Assembly: GCF_002754375.1 (NCBI RefSeq)
Contig: NZ_PEFF01000001.1
Span: 2,108,001 to 2,172,000, forward strand
DNA length: 64,000 nt
Direction: 5' to 3'
Source of the DNA: Variovorax sp. 54
GTDB taxonomy: Bacteria; Pseudomonadota; Gammaproteobacteria; Burkholderiales; Burkholderiaceae_C
The notes beneath the pieces are model-generated. The model was not told where the DNA came from. It saw only the letters and a list, made by a program, of their open reading frames with translations, and did not search any database. Made by a program: the position numbers and the translations under genes. Positions 62,367 to 64,000 of this stretch are shown piece by piece (position 1 is the first letter of the stretch; each line of letters opens with the position of its first letter).

Positions 62367-64000
62367 ATGACCACCCTCACCGCTGGCACCGCGCCGGCCA
62401 CCTCGCGCCCGCGCCGCTTCAGCCAGGTCCGCCCCGGCGCCTGGCTGGCCGGCGCCCTCGTGCTCGGCTTTCTGCTGCTGTTTCTCGTGCTGCCCGTCGG
62501 CCGGGTTTTCTACACCGCCTTCGTCGACGCCGACGGCGGCCTGACCTTCGGCCACTTCGGCGCCTTCTTCGAACAGGGGCTGATGCGCGAGTCGTTCTTC
62601 AACAGCCTGTTCGTGGCCACCGCGTCGGCCGTGTTCGCGGCGCTCATCGCGGTGCCGCTGTCGTACTTCACGGTGCGCTTCCAGTTCCGCGGCGCGATGC
62701 TGATCCAGACGCTGGGCGTGCTGCCTCTGATCATGCCGCCCTTCGTGGGCGCGGCCGCCATGCAGCTGATCTTCGGCCGCTCGGGCTCGCTGAACCTGCT
62801 GCTCAACCAGTACTTCGGCATCACGCTGCCGATCATGGAAGGGCTCAACGGCGTGATCTTCGTGGAGGCCATCCACTACTTCCCGTTCATCCTGATGAAC
62901 CTCACGGTGGCGCTGCGCAACATCGACGGCGCCATGGAAGAAGCGGCCCTGAACCTCGGCTGCACCGGCTGGCGCCTGTTCTGGCGCGTGATCTTCCCGC
63001 TGGCCATGCCGGGCTTCGTGGCCGGCGCTTCGCTGGTGTTCGTGAAGGTGTTCGACGACCTGGGCACGCCGCTGGTGCTGGGCCAGACCAACATGCTGGC
63101 GCCGCAGGCCTACCTGCGCATCACGCAGGTCGGGCTGGAAGACCCGCTGGGCTACGTGATCAGCGTGATCATGATCGTGTTCTCGATCACGGCCATGGCG
63201 CTGTCGGCGCGCATGCTGGCGGGCAAGGACTACTCCACCATCCAGAAGGGCGGCGCGAGCATCGCCAAGCGCCAGCTGTCGCCGCTGGGCACCTTCGCGG
63301 CCTACGGCTGGATCTTCGTGGTGCTGCTGGTGGTGCTGAGCCCGCACCTGGGCGTGCTGCTGCTGTCGCTGGCGCAGGTGTGGAGCTTCTCGCCGCTGCC
63401 CGACGCCTACACGCTGGCCCACTACGAGACCGTGTTCCACGATGCCGGCGGCATGATGAAGAACACGCTGCTGTACTGCGGCCTGGCCGCCGGCCTCGAC
63501 GTGATTCTGGGCGTGACCATCGCCTACCTGATGCTGCGCACCTCGCTGCCCGCGCGCAAGTGGCTCGACTGGATCGCCACCGCCTCGCTGGCGGTGCCGG
63601 GCATCGTGCTGGCCATCGGCTACCTGCGCCTGTTCAAGGGCGTCACGGTGCCTGGCACCGACACGCTGCTGACCAGCACCTGGATCGTGATCATGCTGGC
63701 CTACGCGGTGCGCCGCCTGCCTTACGCGCTGCGCTCCTGCGTGGCCGCGCTGCAGCAGGTGCACGTGTCGCTCGAAGAGGCGGCCGAGAGCCTGGGCGCG
63801 ACCAAGATGCGCACCATCCAGCGCGTGGTCGTGCCGCTGATGGCGGGCGGCATCCTGGCGGGCTTCGTGACCAGCTTCATCACGGCGGCGGTAGAGCTGT
63901 CGGCCACCATCCTGCTGTCGTCGGCCGAGTCGCAGGCGCCGATGAGCTACGGCATCTACCTGTACATGCAGAGCGTGGCCGGCCGCGGACCCGGCGCGGC
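62367..64000 (+). CDS. ABC transporter permease (AfuB/FbpB type), partial at the right edge
   Basis: The frame is open from the ATG at 62367 to the end of the window, 544 full codons. It contains two homologous permease halves of about 250 residues with EAA loops (EEAALNLGCTGWRLFWRV and EEAAESLGATKMRTIQRV), so it is a fused two-domain FbpB-like permease. It works with the preceding binding protein; the ATPase gene is expected just to the right. Proof of the C-terminus needs the next sequence. Confidence 0.92.
   Translation, partial: MTTLTAGTAPATSRPRRFSQVRPGAWLAGALVLGFLLLFLVLPVGRVFYTAFVDADGGLTFGHFGAFFEQGLMRESFFNSLFVATASAVFAALIAVPLSYFTVRFQFRGAMLIQTLGVLPLIMPPFVGAAAMQLIFGRSGSLNLLLNQYFGITLPIMEGLNGVIFVEAIHYFPFILMNLTVALRNIDGAMEEAALNLGCTGWRLFWRVIFPLAMPGFVAGASLVFVKVFDDLGTPLVLGQTNMLAPQAYLRITQVGLEDPLGYVISVIMIVFSITAMALSARMLAGKDYSTIQKGGASIAKRQLSPLGTFAAYGWIFVVLLVVLSPHLGVLLLSLAQVWSFSPLPDAYTLAHYETVFHDAGGMMKNTLLYCGLAAGLDVILGVTIAYLMLRTSLPARKWLDWIATASLAVPGIVLAIGYLRLFKGVTVPGTDTLLTSTWIVIMLAYAVRRLPYALRSCVAALQQVHVSLEEAAESLGATKMRTIQRVVVPLMAGGILAGFVTSFITAAVELSATILLSSAESQAPMSYGIYLYMQSVAGRGPGA

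Overview
The window is very GC-rich, densely coded chromosomal DNA. Its gene orders are typical of Burkholderiales: ispE–tRNA-Gln–prs–rplY–pth, gmk–rpoZ–spoT–greB, hrcA/nadK–recN–rapZ–mutY, and kinase/phosphatase–rph–rdgB–hemW. Product types and the Ala/Lys-tailed HU protein suggest the family Comamonadaceae, probably Variovorax or a close relative. That placement is inference from gene content and order; no database was consulted. I see no rRNA, CRISPR array, prophage or complete insertion sequence. Most of the window is core genome, with accessory transport, catabolism and signalling genes in between.

Region by region. 1–4016: a LuxR-type regulator and histidine kinase (kinase cut by the window edge), then two divergent lipoprotein genes separated by a 44-bp nested palindrome; the second lipoprotein carries eight tryptophan-marked repeats. 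4047–8807 (minus): tRNA-Ser, then hemW, rdgB, rph, a PP2C phosphatase and a Ser/Thr kinase. 8899–13032 (plus): yicC, gmk, rpoZ, spoT, with greB convergent. 13723–15335: a secreted nuclease-like protein, then hupB between two identical tRNA-Arg(ACG) genes. 15418–19711 (minus): an RND efflux pump without a local outer-membrane channel. 19940–28577: tRNA(CAT), hrcA, nadK, recN, rapZ, mutY, a dynamin-like GTPase and mutM. 28649–35191: a TPR protein, lolB, ispE, tRNA-Gln, prs, rplY, pth and a small DUF4124-like protein. 35198–43880: a ferredoxin, a Dpp/Opp-type ABC importer coupled to an amidase, and a LysR/tautomerase divergent pair with a clear LysR operator. 43933–46813: a TTC38-like protein, a histidine phosphatase and an alpha/beta hydrolase. 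46823–50221 (minus): a complete pyroglutamate salvage operon (pxpB, pxpC, pxpA, pcp) interrupted by a roughly 269-bp, highly structured inverted-repeat element. 50246–57342: coaD, rsmD, the divergent argO/argP pair, a catalytic/non-catalytic M16 peptidase pair, and ftsY with a long Pro/Ala-rich N-terminus. 57663–64000: a second LuxR regulator/hybrid kinase pair, an Mpo1-like membrane protein and an AfuA/AfuB-type ABC importer cut by the right edge.

How genes work together. Pcp releases N-terminal pyroglutamate and PxpABC opens it to glutamate, and the nearby Dpp-type importer plus amidase could supply such substrates. MutY and MutM are two arms of 8-oxoguanine repair and flank the dynamin-like GTPase, which overlaps mutY. 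The kinase and phosphatase form a reversible phosphorylation pair. ArgP next to argO matches the known arginine-export switch.

Many minus- and plus-strand junctions use 4-base start/stop overlaps, so translational coupling is common. Several genes use GTG or TTG starts (RND permease, greB, the nuclease, mutY, the dynamin-like gene, pxpB, and both genes of the second two-component pair). The least explained items are the 48298–48566 element, the 2157–2200 palindrome, the eight-repeat lipoprotein and the dynamin-like GTPase.
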